Source: Streptomyces zingiberis
Lineage (GTDB): Bacteria; Actinomycetota; Actinomycetes; Streptomycetales; Streptomycetaceae
Length of the DNA: 64,000 nucleotides
Reading direction: 5' to 3'
Assembly: GCF_012034935.1 (NCBI RefSeq)
Contig: NZ_JAATEN010000028.1
Location: 1 to 64,000 of the forward strand
Both the position numbers and the translations under genes were made by a program. The notes below the pieces were generated by a model. The model saw only the letters and a program-made list of their open reading frames with translations, was not told where the DNA came from and ran no database searches. Below, piece by piece: positions 33,321 to 44,726 of this stretch (positions are counted from its first letter, which is position 1; the number at the start of each line of letters is the position of its first letter).

Positions 33321-36300
33321 ATGGATCCCGCAGTGGCCGGCGCGCGCCTGGCGTCGAGCGTCGTCACACCGCTGATCAAGAGACTCTTCGTCCAGGAGGG
33401 CCCGGGCGCGGGCCTGACGGACCGGCCCGTCCGGCTCTCCCGGCACCTGTCCTTCACGGGCGAGAAGCGCACCCTCACCGAGGGCGATCTGCGCCGCCTC
33501 TCCGCCGAGCTGGTCCACCGCGCCGTCACGGCGGGCGAACGCCCGGTGACCGGGGACGAGGAGGGCGCGGTCACGGACGCGCTGGCCCGGACCCTGTCCG
33601 CCCTCGGCGAGCTGTCCATGACCGACGTCCAGGCCGTCGAACTGGGCCACCTGGCGCTCGCCCGGGAGCTGCGCCGCGCCTCCGGCCACCCCGAGCGGGG
33701 GCTGGGCTCCGACGCGGCCCGCCTCCACGAGCGGCTCCTGGAGACGGCCTGCCTGCACGTCCTGCACTTCTTCAGCCGGCGCTCCACGTTCGTGGCCCGC
33801 TCGGCGGTGGAGCAGGCCCGCCGCCAGGCCGAACTGATCGCCAAGACGGACGAGGTACTGGCACGCCTCCCCCGCCCGGACGGCCGCGACGCCGAGTTCG
33901 AGCGCCGCTACGCGGAGTACGTCGCGCGGAAGCACGGCACGCTGACGATCGTCGGCATCGACCTCCACCACACGGAGGCCGCCTGGCCGCTCGACACCGC
34001 CTACCTCGGCCTGGAGCTGACCGAGCGCGAGCCGGCCCGCGGCGGCGCCCCCGGCTCCCCCGGCGACCCTTTCTACGGCCTGGAAGGCACCGACGGCTGG
34101 ACACCGGCCGCGGCGGAGCCGGCGCCGGTCCCGCTCCCCACCGAGCGGCTCTTCAGCGGCCGGCGGCGCGTCCTGCTGCGCGGGGCCGCCGGCTCCGGGA
34201 AGACCACCCTCATCCAGTGGCTGGCGGTCACCGCCGCGCGCCGGGAACCCCCCGCCGGCATGGCGGAGGAGCTGGGGGACCGGGTGCCGTTCGTGCTGCC
34301 GCTGCGCAGCCTCGTCCGCGCCGGCTCCCTTCCCTCCCCCGGCGCCTTCCTGGCCGCCGCGCGCAACCCGCTGCACTCCGCGCAGCCCGAGGGCTGGGCC
34401 GACCGCGTCCTCCGCGCCGACCGCGGCCTGCTGCTGATCGACGGGCTGGACGAGATCCCGGAACGGGAGCGGGAACGCGCCCGCGGCTGGCTCGCCGACC
34501 TGCTGATCGCCTACCCGGGCAACCTCTGGCTGGTCACCTCCCGCCCCTCCGCCGTCGGCGGCCACTGGCTCGCCGGCCAGGACTTCGCGGAGCTGGCCCT
34601 CGCCCCGATGAGCCGCGAGGACGTGGCCTCCTTCATCGACCGCTGGCACGCCGCTGCCCGCGCCGGCTGCCGCACCCCGGAGCACGCCGCCGGGCTGGAC
34701 GGCCTCCGCACCGCCCTGCGGGCGGCCGTCCACACCCAGCGGGACCTCGGCCGGCTCGTCACCAACCCCCTGATGTGCGCCATGGTCTGCGCCCTGCACC
34801 GGGCCCGGAACGGCTATCTGCCACCCGGCCGCAAGGAGCTGTACGAGGAGGCGCTGCGCATGCTGCTCTCCCGGCGCGACCTGGAACGGGACATCCCGGT
34901 GCCGGGCGACATCCAGCTCACCGAGGAGCCGCAGATCCAGCTCCTCCAGCGGATCGCCCACTGGCTGATCCGCAACGGCCGCACGGAGCTGGCCCGCGAG
35001 CACGCGGAGCGCATGATCGGCGACGCGCTGCCCTCGGTTCCGGCCGCCGCGCGCCAGGGCGACGCCCCGCGGATCCTGCGCCATCTCCTGCTCCGCAGCG
35101 GCCTGCTGCGCGAACCGGCCGACGGCACCGTGGAGTTCGTCCACCGCACCTTCCAGGACTTCCTGGGCGCCAAGGCCGCCGTCGAGGAGTGGGACATCGG
35201 GCTGCTCGTCCGCAACGCGGCCGACGCCCAGTGGGAGGACGTCATCCGGATGTCCGTCGCCCACGCCCGCCCGCGCGAACGGGCGGAGATCCTCCGCGAG
35301 CTGACCGCCGCCGGCGACCGGGCCGGGGACCCGGCCACCCGGATGCGGCTCCACCTGCTGGCGGCGGCCTGCCTGGAACACGCGGTGGAACTGGACCCGG
35401 CGGTGCGGACGGCCGTCGAGGAACGCACCGCGGCCCTGATCCCGCCCTCCGGCCCGGAGGGCGCCCGGGAACTCGCGGCGGCCGGACCGCTCGTCCTGGA
35501 ACTCCTGCCGGGCCCGGAGGAGCTGACGGACTCCGCGGCGGCCACCGTCGTCATCACCGCCAGCCACATCGAGTCCGCCGCGGCCCTGCCCTTCCTCACC
35601 CGTTTCCGCGACCACCGGAACCTGGCGGTCCGGTCCCAGCTCGCCTGGGCCTGGTCGCGGTTCGACACCCGGGACTACGCCGAGGAGGTGCTGGCCCACC
35701 TCCACCACGACGACCTGTACTTCACCGTCCAGAGCCCGGAACAGCTCACCGTGCTCGGCGAACTGGGCGGCCGGGCGCGGCTGGACGTGCGCGGGGCGCG
35801 GACGGCGGCGGCGCTGCCGGGCTACGCCACGCGGACCCGGCTGACCCATCTGATGATCCGGTTCACCGCCGGCTGGGACGTCACCGTGCTGCGGCCGCTG
35901 AAGGACCTGCGGGCGCTGTCCCTCACCGACTGCGGTGACCTGCCGGGGCTCACGGACATCGCCGGGCTGCCGCTGCGGAACCTGACGCTGTCCGCACTGC
36001 GCGTGCCCACCCTGGCACCCCTGCGCTCCCTGACCGCGCTCGAAGGGCTGGTCCTCGACCTGCCCGAAGCGGACTGGCGGCTGGACGACCTCCCGCCCGG
36101 CGCCCCGCTGACCTCCGTCGTGGCCTCCGGATCGCGCCGCCCGGAGGGCGGTCTGCGCGGCATCGGCCGCTGGCCCCGGCTGGACCGCCTGCTGCTCGGC
36201 CCGGAGAGCAGCCCCCGCGACCCGGCCGACTGGGACGGGCTGAGCGCGCTCCCCGCGTTGCGCACCCTCCATGTCGCGGACCGGTCGCTGGCCCACCGCC

Positions 36301-36575
36301 GGGGCGCCGCGGCCCTGCCCGGCGTCACCGATCTCGTCATCCACCGCACCGGGGGCGAGCCGGTGGACCTGTCCGCCGTCCCCGGCCACTTCCCCGGGGT
36401 CGTGTACCTCGAAGTCCGGGAACCGGCCGGGGACCGGGCACTGCCCGGGACCGACCTGTCCCCGCTCGCGGGGCTGGAGCGGCTGCGGGTGGTGCTCCTG
36501 CACCACACCGCCGTTCACGGGCTCCGGGGCGTCGGCCGGCTGCCGGACCCGGTCACCGTGGCCACCCGCCGCTGA
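33321..36575 (+). CDS. NACHT-LRR protein, bacterial NLR-like (bNACHT)
   Basis: The 1084-residue protein has an N-terminal helical region (residues 1-250) of the kind that precedes NACHT domains in actinobacteria, then a STAND NTPase. Visible are Walker A RGAAGSGKTT (about 287-296), Walker B LLLIDGLDEIPE (about 371), sensor LVTSRPSA, and the NACHT winged-helix motif GYLPPGRKELYEEAL. A helical-repeat section follows, and from about residue 843 leucine-rich repeats (LRALSLTDCGDLPGLTDI and similar). bNACHT proteins are known antiphage sensors; the N-terminus has no recognisable nuclease or protease, so the effector is unclear. ATG 33321 is chosen by the MDPAV start; an in-frame ATG at 33252 with GGGGGA upstream is an alternative (1107 residues). 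No phage or mobility gene adjoins it. Confidence 0.9.
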   Translation: MDPAVAGARLASSVVTPLIKRLFVQEGPGAGLTDRPVRLSRHLSFTGEKRTLTEGDLRRLSAELVHRAVTAGERPVTGDEEGAVTDALARTLSALGELSMTDVQAVELGHLALARELRRASGHPERGLGSDAARLHERLLETACLHVLHFFSRRSTFVARSAVEQARRQAELIAKTDEVLARLPRPDGRDAEFERRYAEYVARKHGTLTIVGIDLHHTEAAWPLDTAYLGLELTEREPARGGAPGSPGDPFYGLEGTDGWTPAAAEPAPVPLPTERLFSGRRRVLLRGAAGSGKTTLIQWLAVTAARREPPAGMAEELGDRVPFVLPLRSLVRAGSLPSPGAFLAAARNPLHSAQPEGWADRVLRADRGLLLIDGLDEIPERERERARGWLADLLIAYPGNLWLVTSRPSAVGGHWLAGQDFAELALAPMSREDVASFIDRWHAAARAGCRTPEHAAGLDGLRTALRAAVHTQRDLGRLVTNPLMCAMVCALHRARNGYLPPGRKELYEEALRMLLSRRDLERDIPVPGDIQLTEEPQIQLLQRIAHWLIRNGRTELAREHAERMIGDALPSVPAAARQGDAPRILRHLLLRSGLLREPADGTVEFVHRTFQDFLGAKAAVEEWDIGLLVRNAADAQWEDVIRMSVAHARPRERAEILRELTAAGDRAGDPATRMRLHLLAAACLEHAVELDPAVRTAVEERTAALIPPSGPEGARELAAAGPLVLELLPGPEELTDSAAATVVITASHIESAAALPFLTRFRDHRNLAVRSQLAWAWSRFDTRDYAEEVLAHLHHDDLYFTVQSPEQLTVLGELGGRARLDVRGARTAAALPGYATRTRLTHLMIRFTAGWDVTVLRPLKDLRALSLTDCGDLPGLTDIAGLPLRNLTLSALRVPTLAPLRSLTALEGLVLDLPEADWRLDDLPPGAPLTSVVASGSRRPEGGLRGIGRWPRLDRLLLGPESSPRDPADWDGLSALPALRTLHVADRSLAHRRGAAALPGVTDLVIHRTGGEPVDLSAVPGHFPGVVYLEVREPAGDRALPGTDLSPLAGLERLRVVLLHHTAVHGLRGVGRLPDPVTVATRR

Positions 36576-36729
36576 ACGCACGGGCGGGCGACGTCCGGCG
36601 GCGGGCCCGTGTGCCTCGGCCGCCCGGGGAGCGGGCGACCGGGGAGCGGGCGACCGCGGGCGCCCGTCGTCCACCGTCGGCCGCCGGGAGAACCGCCGGG
36701 GCGGCCGGGGCGGCGCAGGCCCCGACCGG

Positions 36730-36767
36730 GGAGCGGCCCCGGAACCCTCAGGTTCCGGGGCCGCTCC
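36730..36767. terminator. Bidirectional terminator between NACHT gene and clpC
   Basis: A perfect 17-bp stem (GGAGCGGCCCCGGAACC and its complement) closes a CTCA tetraloop. It lies between the convergent NACHT gene and clpC, 28 bp after the clpC stop codon. Confidence 0.85.
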
Positions 36768-36794
36768 GGGCCGGCTACCGCTCCGCGCGAGCGG

Positions 36795-39320
<2,526 letters not shown>

Positions 39321-40553
39321 CGTTAATCGCTCCTCAGAGCGGTCGGGCAGATCGGGGACGGTCCCCTCCCTGTCCTTCCGCATGCTAGTCCCGCAACCGG
39401 GGACAGCTCATTCCATCTGCCGACACCCGTCCGGATCACCCCCGACGGTTACGGGGACGTGCTCTCACCAGTCTCCTGCCCCGGCTCCTGCCCCGGACAG
39501 CCGACAACAGCTCCAACCCGATGGTGCGAGACGATGTTCCCGCAGGCCAGGCCTCCACCCGCGCCGGCAGTACGCCGATGGCGAACGCCGGGCGGTGCCT
39601 GCTCCCCGCGGAACCGCGCTCCGTCCCTCCCCACTAGGCAAGTCTTTACCCCCGGGGACCGGCGGTCCATGCGGCGCGACCCCCGTCGCTCAGCTACGGG
39701 CGAACACCGTTGCGCCCCCTTGAGCGCTCCACTCACCCGATCGCTACGACTGGACGTACCCGCGGATCGACGCTCCGTAACCATTCCGGCCGATTCGGTT
39801 ACTCATCGCCACGGCCGGGCCCGGCGACGCGGACAGGGTGGCGCGGGGCGGTCCGGACAGCGCCGCACCCCGCTCGGGGAACCGGCCCCGGGGCCGCTGG
39901 ACGGAGCTCACGGGGCCGCGTTGCCACGGGGGCACGAGGCCACGGGGCCCGGGCCGGGCGCGTACATCTTCGGCGAGAGGCAGGGGTCCCGTCGGCCGTC
40001 ACGCGGGGGGCCGGGCGCGGGGGAACGGCGGGTCGAGCAGTGGCGCACCACGGGTCCGTGCGTCCGGAGGCCGGGACCGGCGAAGCAGCCGGTGCCGGGG
40101 GCCGCCGGACGGGCCCCGGGGCACCAGCGGGCGGGGCATGTGGCGGGGCAGGGACGCGCCGCGGTCCGGCTCCCGGCCGGATGGGAATCCGGCGCCGGCG
40201 GCGGTGCGGCACGGGCAGCGGGGCAGGGCAGCGGGGCAGGACCGGAGTCGGGGCAGAGCGGGGCCGGGAACCCGCCGACGGCCCGGGCCACCGGGTCACG
40301 GCCCGATCGACCGGCCGGGGCGCCCGCCGTACCGCCGCGTCACCGGAGGTGACGCCCCCGGCCGACGTCACCGTGGGTGGTCACCGCGCAGACGCGCCCA
40401 AGGGCACGGGGCGGGGCCCCGGGACACGGGTCCGGGGGCGGCACGGCGGCCACCCCCGGATCCCCGCGGCCGCGCGTCCGGGCGCGGCCGGCACCGGCGT
40501 CCGCCGTGCGGGACTCCCTAAGGAGGCCCCGGCACCGCGGCCGGGCACGGACC
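39321..40553. other. 1.2-kb gene-free region between clpC and lsr2
   Basis: The part from 39321 to about 39800 has lower GC and should hold the clpC promoter(s); a TAGCAT hexamer for the minus strand is at 39382-39387. From about 39830 to 40330 the plus strand is strongly G-rich low-complexity sequence. Frames across the region look like compositional artefacts, with no recognisable domain or well-placed start. I cannot name a function. Confidence 0.5.
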
Positions 40554-40895
40554 TCAGGCGTTCGCCTTCTCGTAGGCCTCACGCACCGTGGCGGGGACAC
40601 GGCCGCGGTCGTTCACCTCGTAACCGTTCTCCTTGGCCCACGCGCGGATCTTCGCGGTGTCCTGGCTGCCGCCGCCGGACGCGGCGGAACGGGCCTTCCC
40701 CCGGCCGCCGGAGGCGCGGCCACCGGTGCGCCGGCCCTTCTTGGTGTACGGCTCCAGCAGATCACGGAGCTTGTCCGCGTTGGCGGTGGTGAGGTCGATC
40801 TCGTACGTCTTGCCGTCGAGGGCAAACGTGACGGTCTCGTCAGCCTCACCGCCGTCGAGGTCGTCGACGAGAAGGACCTGAACCTTCTGAGCCAC
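40554..40895 (-). CDS. lsr2: Nucleoid-associated xenogeneic silencer Lsr2
   Basis: The 113-residue protein has the N-terminal oligomerisation domain (QKVQVLLVDDLDGG, TVTFALDGKTYEIDL) and a C-terminal DNA-binding domain with the RGR motif (VNDRGRVPATVREAY) that inserts into the minor groove of A/T-rich DNA. It silences horizontally acquired genes in Streptomyces. GTG 40895 is chosen because homology begins there and AAAGGGA lies just upstream. Its upstream region is conspicuously A/T-rich for this genome. Confidence 0.95.
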   Translation of the reverse strand: MAQKVQVLLVDDLDGGEADETVTFALDGKTYEIDLTTANADKLRDLLEPYTKKGRRTGGRASGGRGKARSAASGGGSQDTAKIRAWAKENGYEVNDRGRVPATVREAYEKANA

Positions 40896-41035
40896 CGGAT
40901 TCCCTTTCATCCAAAAAGCAGTACGACGGAAAGCAAACCGCTTTTCCCGGGAAAACACAAACCCCCGGAGCGGGTTCTTGCCGGACCGCTGCCCGAGAAA
41001 GGTGCGCGATTCGGACATAGGGTATGGGTTTGGAG
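40896..41035 (-). promoter_or_regulatory. A/T-rich lsr2 upstream region
   Basis: The 140 bp before lsr2 contain runs such as AAAAAGC and GGGAAAACACAAAC (plus strand), far lower in GC than the rest of the window. Candidate -10 TACCCT is near 41026. Such a tract is what Lsr2 itself binds, so autoregulation is plausible. Confidence 0.5.
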
Positions 41036-41112
41036 TCCCCGAAGGCGTCCGGTGAAGAGCGGGTCCGGGGCGGCGAAGAGCACGGGAAGTCAGATCGAAG
41101 TGATGGCGATGA

Positions 41113-41153
41113 CCCGCCGAAGTCCGGAGCGGGTGCACCCGGACTTCGGCGGG
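41113..41153. terminator. Hairpin downstream of the acetyltransferase gene
   Basis: CCCGCCGAAGTCCGG (41113-41127) and CCGGACTTCGGCGGG (41139-41153) form a perfect 15-bp stem with an 11-nt loop, 93 bp after the stop of the minus-strand acetyltransferase gene. Confidence 0.75.
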
Positions 41154-41245
41154 CCCGGAAGAGATGCCGGGAAGGACGTCCGGCAGATCCCGGAGCCGGG
41201 GCCCGGGACGGCCGGCCACGGGGGAGGGCCGTGATTAACGGCACG

Positions 41246-41797
41246 TCACAGATGAAGAAGCATACGGCTGTTGCCCAGGGTGTTCGGCTTCACCCGTTCG
41301 AGCCCGAGGAACTCCGCCACGCCCTCGTCATAGGAGTGGAGCAGCTCGCTGTAGACATCGCCGTCGACCGGGGTGTCCCCGATCTCGGTGAAGCCGTGGC
41401 GGGTGAAGAAGTCGACTTCGAAGGTAAGACAGAAAATACGGCGAACCCCGAGGCCGCGCGCGGTCTGTACCAATTTCTCGAGCAGCAGGTGACCCACGCC
41501 GAGCCCCTTGGCCCGCGGGTCCACGGCGAGGGTGCGGACCTCGGCGAGGTCCTCCCACATCACATGGAGGGCGCCGCAGCCGACCACCTCGCCCGCTTCC
41601 CCCGCGCCGCGGCCGCCGGCGGCGTCCGCCGTCCCGCACTCGGCCACCCAGAACTCCTGGATGTCCTCGTAAAGCGTCACGGTCGCTTTGTCGAGCAGGA
41701 TACCGTCGCGCGCGTAGCCGTCGATGAGTCGGCGGATGGCCCGGACATCGCTCGTCCGCGCCCGCCGCACAGTGACCTCATTTGTTACCGGGGACAT
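41246..41797 (-). CDS. GNAT acetyltransferase, ArgA-like
   Basis: The 183-residue protein is a single GNAT domain. The acetyl-CoA-binding motif A is VRTLAVDPRAKGLGVGHLLL (about residues 88-107), and the late FFTRHGF motif is typical of N-acetylglutamate synthase-like enzymes. Short stand-alone amino-acid N-acetyltransferases like this can start arginine synthesis in actinobacteria; substrate is inferred. ATG 41797 follows TAGCGT by 6 nt with no ribosome-binding site. The BlaI-type gene is 9 bp upstream on the same strand. Confidence 0.88.
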   Translation of the reverse strand: MSPVTNEVTVRRARTSDVRAIRRLIDGYARDGILLDKATVTLYEDIQEFWVAECGTADAAGGRGAGEAGEVVGCGALHVMWEDLAEVRTLAVDPRAKGLGVGHLLLEKLVQTARGLGVRRIFCLTFEVDFFTRHGFTEIGDTPVDGDVYSELLHSYDEGVAEFLGLERVKPNTLGNSRMLLHL

Positions 41798-41803
41798 GTG
41801 GGG

Positions 41804-41809
41804 ACGCTA
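41804..41809 (-). promoter_or_regulatory. -10 hexamer TAGCGT, leaderless layout
   Basis: TAGCGT, 6 nt (CCCCAC), then ATG at 41797. It partly overlaps the 3' end of the BlaI-type gene, so the acetyltransferase has its own promoter. Confidence 0.65.
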
Positions 41810-42202
41810 TCGCCCCGCGTCCTCCGGCTCGGCATCGGGACCGTCCAGCCGCACGACGCGGATGGCATCACGGAGAGCCTCGCGCTCTTCCTCCGACATC
41901 ATGCCGAAGAAGGCGACGAGGGCCGCGGCCCGGTTGTCACTGGCGGCCCAGGCCTCGTTCATGAGCGCTGCGGAGTAGGCGGCGCGGGTGGAGACGGCCG
42001 TATATCGATAGGCCCGGCCTTCGGCCTCTCTGCGGACCCAGCCCTTCTGATGCAGGTTGTCCAATACCGTCATGACGGTGGTGTAGGCGATGGAGCGTTC
42101 CCGCTGAAGGTCCTCCAAAACTTCCCGGACGGTGACCGGGCGGTTCCACCGCCACACCCGGGTCATCACCGCGTCTTCGAGCTCACCCAATGGTCGAGGC
42201 AC
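41807..42202 (-). CDS. BlaI/MecI-family transcriptional repressor
   Basis: The 131-residue regulator has the BlaI winged helix (LGELEDAVMTRVWRW, VLEDLQRERSIAYTTVMTVL, KGWVRREAEGRAYRY) and a short helical dimerisation domain. Relatives are inactivated by cleavage by a BlaR-type membrane protease; none is encoded in this window. The GTG at 42202 follows TAGGGT by 6 nt (leaderless layout). Its stop lies 9 bp before the acetyltransferase start. Confidence 0.92.
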   Translation of the reverse strand: MPRPLGELEDAVMTRVWRWNRPVTVREVLEDLQRERSIAYTTVMTVLDNLHQKGWVRREAEGRAYRYTAVSTRAAYSAALMNEAWAASDNRAAALVAFFGMMSEEEREALRDAIRVVRLDGPDAEPEDAGR

Positions 42203-42208
42203 CCGAAA

Positions 42209-42214
42209 ACCCTA
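42209..42214 (-). promoter_or_regulatory. -10 hexamer TAGGGT, leaderless layout
   Basis: TAGGGT, 6 nt (TTTCGG), then GTG at 42202 on the minus strand. Confidence 0.7.
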
Positions 42215-42361
42215 GCGCCAAAACCCGCGAATTCCGGCGATTCGGACAGCGAAAGGCGCGCGGTCCGGGAACACCCGGACCCGGACCGCGCGCATTCACG
42301 CGGCCGGGGCACCGGAGAACGGGATGAGGGGGAAGGGATGGAGGGAGGGCGGACCGGCCGG

Positions 42362-42550
42362 TCAGGAGGGAGTGGGGCCTTCCGGCGAGACCGGCCGGCG
42401 GGCCGCCTCGGCGCGCTCCAGGGCCGCGTCGACGGCGGCGTCCTCCTTGGCCTTGTTCGCCCCGCCCTGGCTCTTCACGATCGTCACGATCAGCGCGATG
42501 AAGGCCACGGCCATGACCGTGGAGGGCAGAAGCGCGGCAACGTATTCCAT
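42362..42550 (-). CDS. Small single-pass membrane protein
   Basis: The 62-residue protein has one hydrophobic helix (residues about 4-25) and a charged C-terminus (KAKEDAAVDAALERAEAARR). Function is unknown. ATG 42550 follows TACTCT by 7 nt, and start, helix and amphipathic tail make it a convincing small gene. Confidence 0.72.
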   Translation of the reverse strand: MEYVAALLPSTVMAVAFIALIVTIVKSQGGANKAKEDAAVDAALERAEAARRPVSPEGPTPS

Positions 42551-42557
42551 ACCGACC

Positions 42558-42563
42558 AGAGTA
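42558..42563 (-). promoter_or_regulatory. -10 hexamer TACTCT, leaderless layout
   Basis: TACTCT, 7 nt, then ATG at 42550 on the minus strand. Confidence 0.6.
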
Positions 42564-42596
42564 GCGAGACGGCCACGGCGGTCCGCGCGGCGGTCC

Positions 42597-43583
42597 TCAG
42601 CCGCCCGTCCGCTTCTCCTCCGGCCGCCGGGGCGGGGCGGGGCGCTTGCGCGGCGGGAACACCTCGGCCGGGGTGGGCACCGGCCGGGCGGGCGGCCGGG
42701 GGCCGGCGGGAGACTCCGCCTCGTCCGGACGGGCGGGCCGCTCCGGGCGGGCCGCCGGGGGCTTCCCCTCCGTCGCCGGCCGTGCGCGCCGGCGGTTCCC
42801 CCGCTCGGCGGGCGGCTCCTCCGGCCCGGCCGCTCCGGCCGCTCCGGCCGCTCCGGCCGCTTCCGCCGCCCCGGCCGCTCCGGGCACCCGGGCCGTCACA
42901 CCCCACGGCACCCCCGGCCGGCGGCGGACGGCGGTGCGGGCGGGAGGCGGCACGGCAGGCACGGCAAGGGGGGCAGGAGTGGCCTCAGGGGCCGCGACGA
43001 CGGAGGGCGCGGACGGTTCACCGGCCCGGGCCGGGACGCGGGCGGGGACGGGGACAGCGGCCCGCCCGCCGCCGGGGCACCGCGGTTCCCCCACCGGAGC
43101 CCCGGGAAGGGTCACCACGGGGCCGTCACCCGCTCCGCCGGCCCTCGCGCACCGCTCCGGGGCGGAGCGCCCGGGCGGGACCCCGCAGCGGCGCAGCAGC
43201 GCCCTGCCGCGCGTCGCGGCGGCCGGCCCGACCGCCGGATCCGCACACAGGGAGCGGAGGGCCGCGACGTCCTCCCGGCCGGGGGTCCGGCCATCGGCGG
43301 CCACCCGGTCGAGCAACGCCAGGTAGCCGGTGGCCGCGCCGGGGAGCGCCGCCCGGTAGCGGGCCAGATCCGCCTGGAGGAAGGCGCGCAGTCTGCCGCT
43401 CTCCCGCACCGCTTCGGCGGTGTGCTCGGCGAGACACTCCAGTTCCCGGCGGCCCGCGGGCCGTGGGCCCGGGGCGTCGGGGAGCGGGCCGGATCGCAGG
43501 GCGAGCGCCAGGGCCCGGCGGAGAACGGACACTTCGTCGGCGCTGAACGCCAGGGCGCCGCGGGAGTCTAGAGGCATGGGCAT
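42597..43583 (-). CDS. Conserved-looking protein with Pro/Ala-rich C-terminus
   Basis: The 328-residue protein has a helical N-terminal part (residues about 1-125, beginning MPMPLDSRGALAFSADEVSV) with normal codon-position GC bias, and a long Pro/Ala/Arg-rich C-terminal part containing repeated GAA units. I recognise no family. Start could be ATG 43583 or ATG 43577; neither has a ribosome-binding site, and an A-rich GGTAAAAAT stretch lies just upstream. Confidence 0.6.
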   Translation of the reverse strand: MPMPLDSRGALAFSADEVSVLRRALALALRSGPLPDAPGPRPAGRRELECLAEHTAEAVRESGRLRAFLQADLARYRAALPGAATGYLALLDRVAADGRTPGREDVAALRSLCADPAVGPAAATRGRALLRRCGVPPGRSAPERCARAGGAGDGPVVTLPGAPVGEPRCPGGGRAAVPVPARVPARAGEPSAPSVVAAPEATPAPLAVPAVPPPARTAVRRRPGVPWGVTARVPGAAGAAEAAGAAGAAGAAGPEEPPAERGNRRRARPATEGKPPAARPERPARPDEAESPAGPRPPARPVPTPAEVFPPRKRPAPPRRPEEKRTGG

Positions 43584-43922
43584 AAACAGATTTTTACCAC
43601 TTACCGGACATTCTTCCCCGGGATGGCGCCGCCGGGCGTGCCAGTGAGACCGTCCGGCGGAATCCACGGAACCGGCGCGGTCCGCGCAGTCCACGGAATC
43701 CCGCAGTCCCCGCCGCCCCCGCAGTCCCCGCAGTCCCGGCCGCCCCCGCCGCCCATAGGGGGACCCGGCGGGAGCCGGGCACCCGGCTCCCGGAGCGGGG
43801 GGCGCGCGTCGACCGCGGGAACGGAACGGGCCCGGGCCCCGGAGTGACCGGGACCCGGGCCGGAGCCGGGACGGGACCGGCCGGAGCCGGGGACGGGACG
43901 GGCCGCCCGGGCCCCGCCGGGG
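43584..43922. other. Spacer downstream of coaX
   Basis: The gap contains CCGCAGTCCCCG-type repeats (43690-43750) and two copies of a GGCCGGAGCCGGG-type unit (43858-43905). No gene or clear terminator stem is seen. Confidence 0.45.
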
Positions 43923-44720
43923 TCAGCCGCGTGCGACGTTGCGCTCGTAGACCAGCCGCAGGCCGATGAGGGTCAGCCACGGCTCGTGCTCGTCGATGAC
44001 GGCGGACTCGCCCAGCACCATCGGCGCCAGCCCCCCGGTGGCGATCACCGTGACGTCGTCGGGGTCGTCGGCCAGCTCGGCGGCCATCCGGCCCACGACG
44101 CCGTCGACCTGGCCGGCGAAGCCGTAGAGGATGCCGGACTGCATGGCCTCGACGGTGTTCTTGCCGATGACGCTGCGCGGCCGGGCCAGCTCGATCTTGC
44201 GGAGCTGCGCGCCGCGCACCCCGAGGGCGTCCACCGAGATCTCGATACCGGGGGCGATCACGCCGCCGACGTACTCACCGCGCGCCGAGACCGCGTCGAA
44301 CGTGGTGGCCGTGCCGAAGTCGACGACCACGCACGGGCCGCCGTAGAGCTCGACGGCGGCCAGGGCGTTGATGATCCGGTCGGAGCCGACCTCCTTCGGG
44401 TTGTCCATGAGGATCGGCACCCCGGTCTTGACCCCCGGCTCCACCAGCACCGCGGGCACGTCCCCGTAGTAGCGGCGGGTGACCTCGCGCAGCTCGTGCA
44501 GGACGGAGGGGACGGTGGAGCAGACGGCGATGCCCTCGACGCCGTCGCCGAGCTCCTCCCCGAGCAGCGGGTGCGTGCCCATCAGCCCCTGGAGCAGCAC
44601 GGCGAGTTCGTCGGCGGTACGGCGGGCGTCGGTGGAGATCCGCCAGTGCTCGACGATGTCCTCACCGTCGAACAGGCCGAGCACGGTGTGGGTGTTGCCG
44701 ACGTCGATGGTGAGCAGCAT
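43923..44720 (-). CDS. coaX: Type III pantothenate kinase
   Basis: The 265-residue ASKHA-fold kinase phosphorylates pantothenate in the first step of CoA synthesis from vitamin B5. The phosphate loop LTIDVGNTHTVLGLF opens the protein, GSDRIINALAA and VVDFGTATTFD follow, and GGVIAPGIEIS completes the family signature. It starts 6 bp after nadC and is the last gene of the five-gene NAD/CoA operon. Confidence 0.96.
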   Translation of the reverse strand: MLLTIDVGNTHTVLGLFDGEDIVEHWRISTDARRTADELAVLLQGLMGTHPLLGEELGDGVEGIAVCSTVPSVLHELREVTRRYYGDVPAVLVEPGVKTGVPILMDNPKEVGSDRIINALAAVELYGGPCVVVDFGTATTFDAVSARGEYVGGVIAPGIEISVDALGVRGAQLRKIELARPRSVIGKNTVEAMQSGILYGFAGQVDGVVGRMAAELADDPDDVTVIATGGLAPMVLGESAVIDEHEPWLTLIGLRLVYERNVARG

Positions 44721-44726
44721 CGGGCC

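Noticed and set aside
33237..36674. 1145-codon minus-strand frame opposite the NACHT gene
   Set aside because: Gly/Arg/Gln-rich antisense artefact; no start signal or domain, whereas the plus strand has complete NACHT motifs.
39380..39440. SigR-type promoter (GGAAT and GTT) upstream of clpC
   Set aside because: A GGAAT is present on the minus strand, but the only GTT is 12 nt away rather than about 18, so the spacing does not fit.
39710..40792. Open frames in the clpC-lsr2 gap as genes
   Set aside because: Arg/Gly/Pro-dominated translations without domains, starts or ribosome-binding sites; overlapping frames on both strands look equally open.
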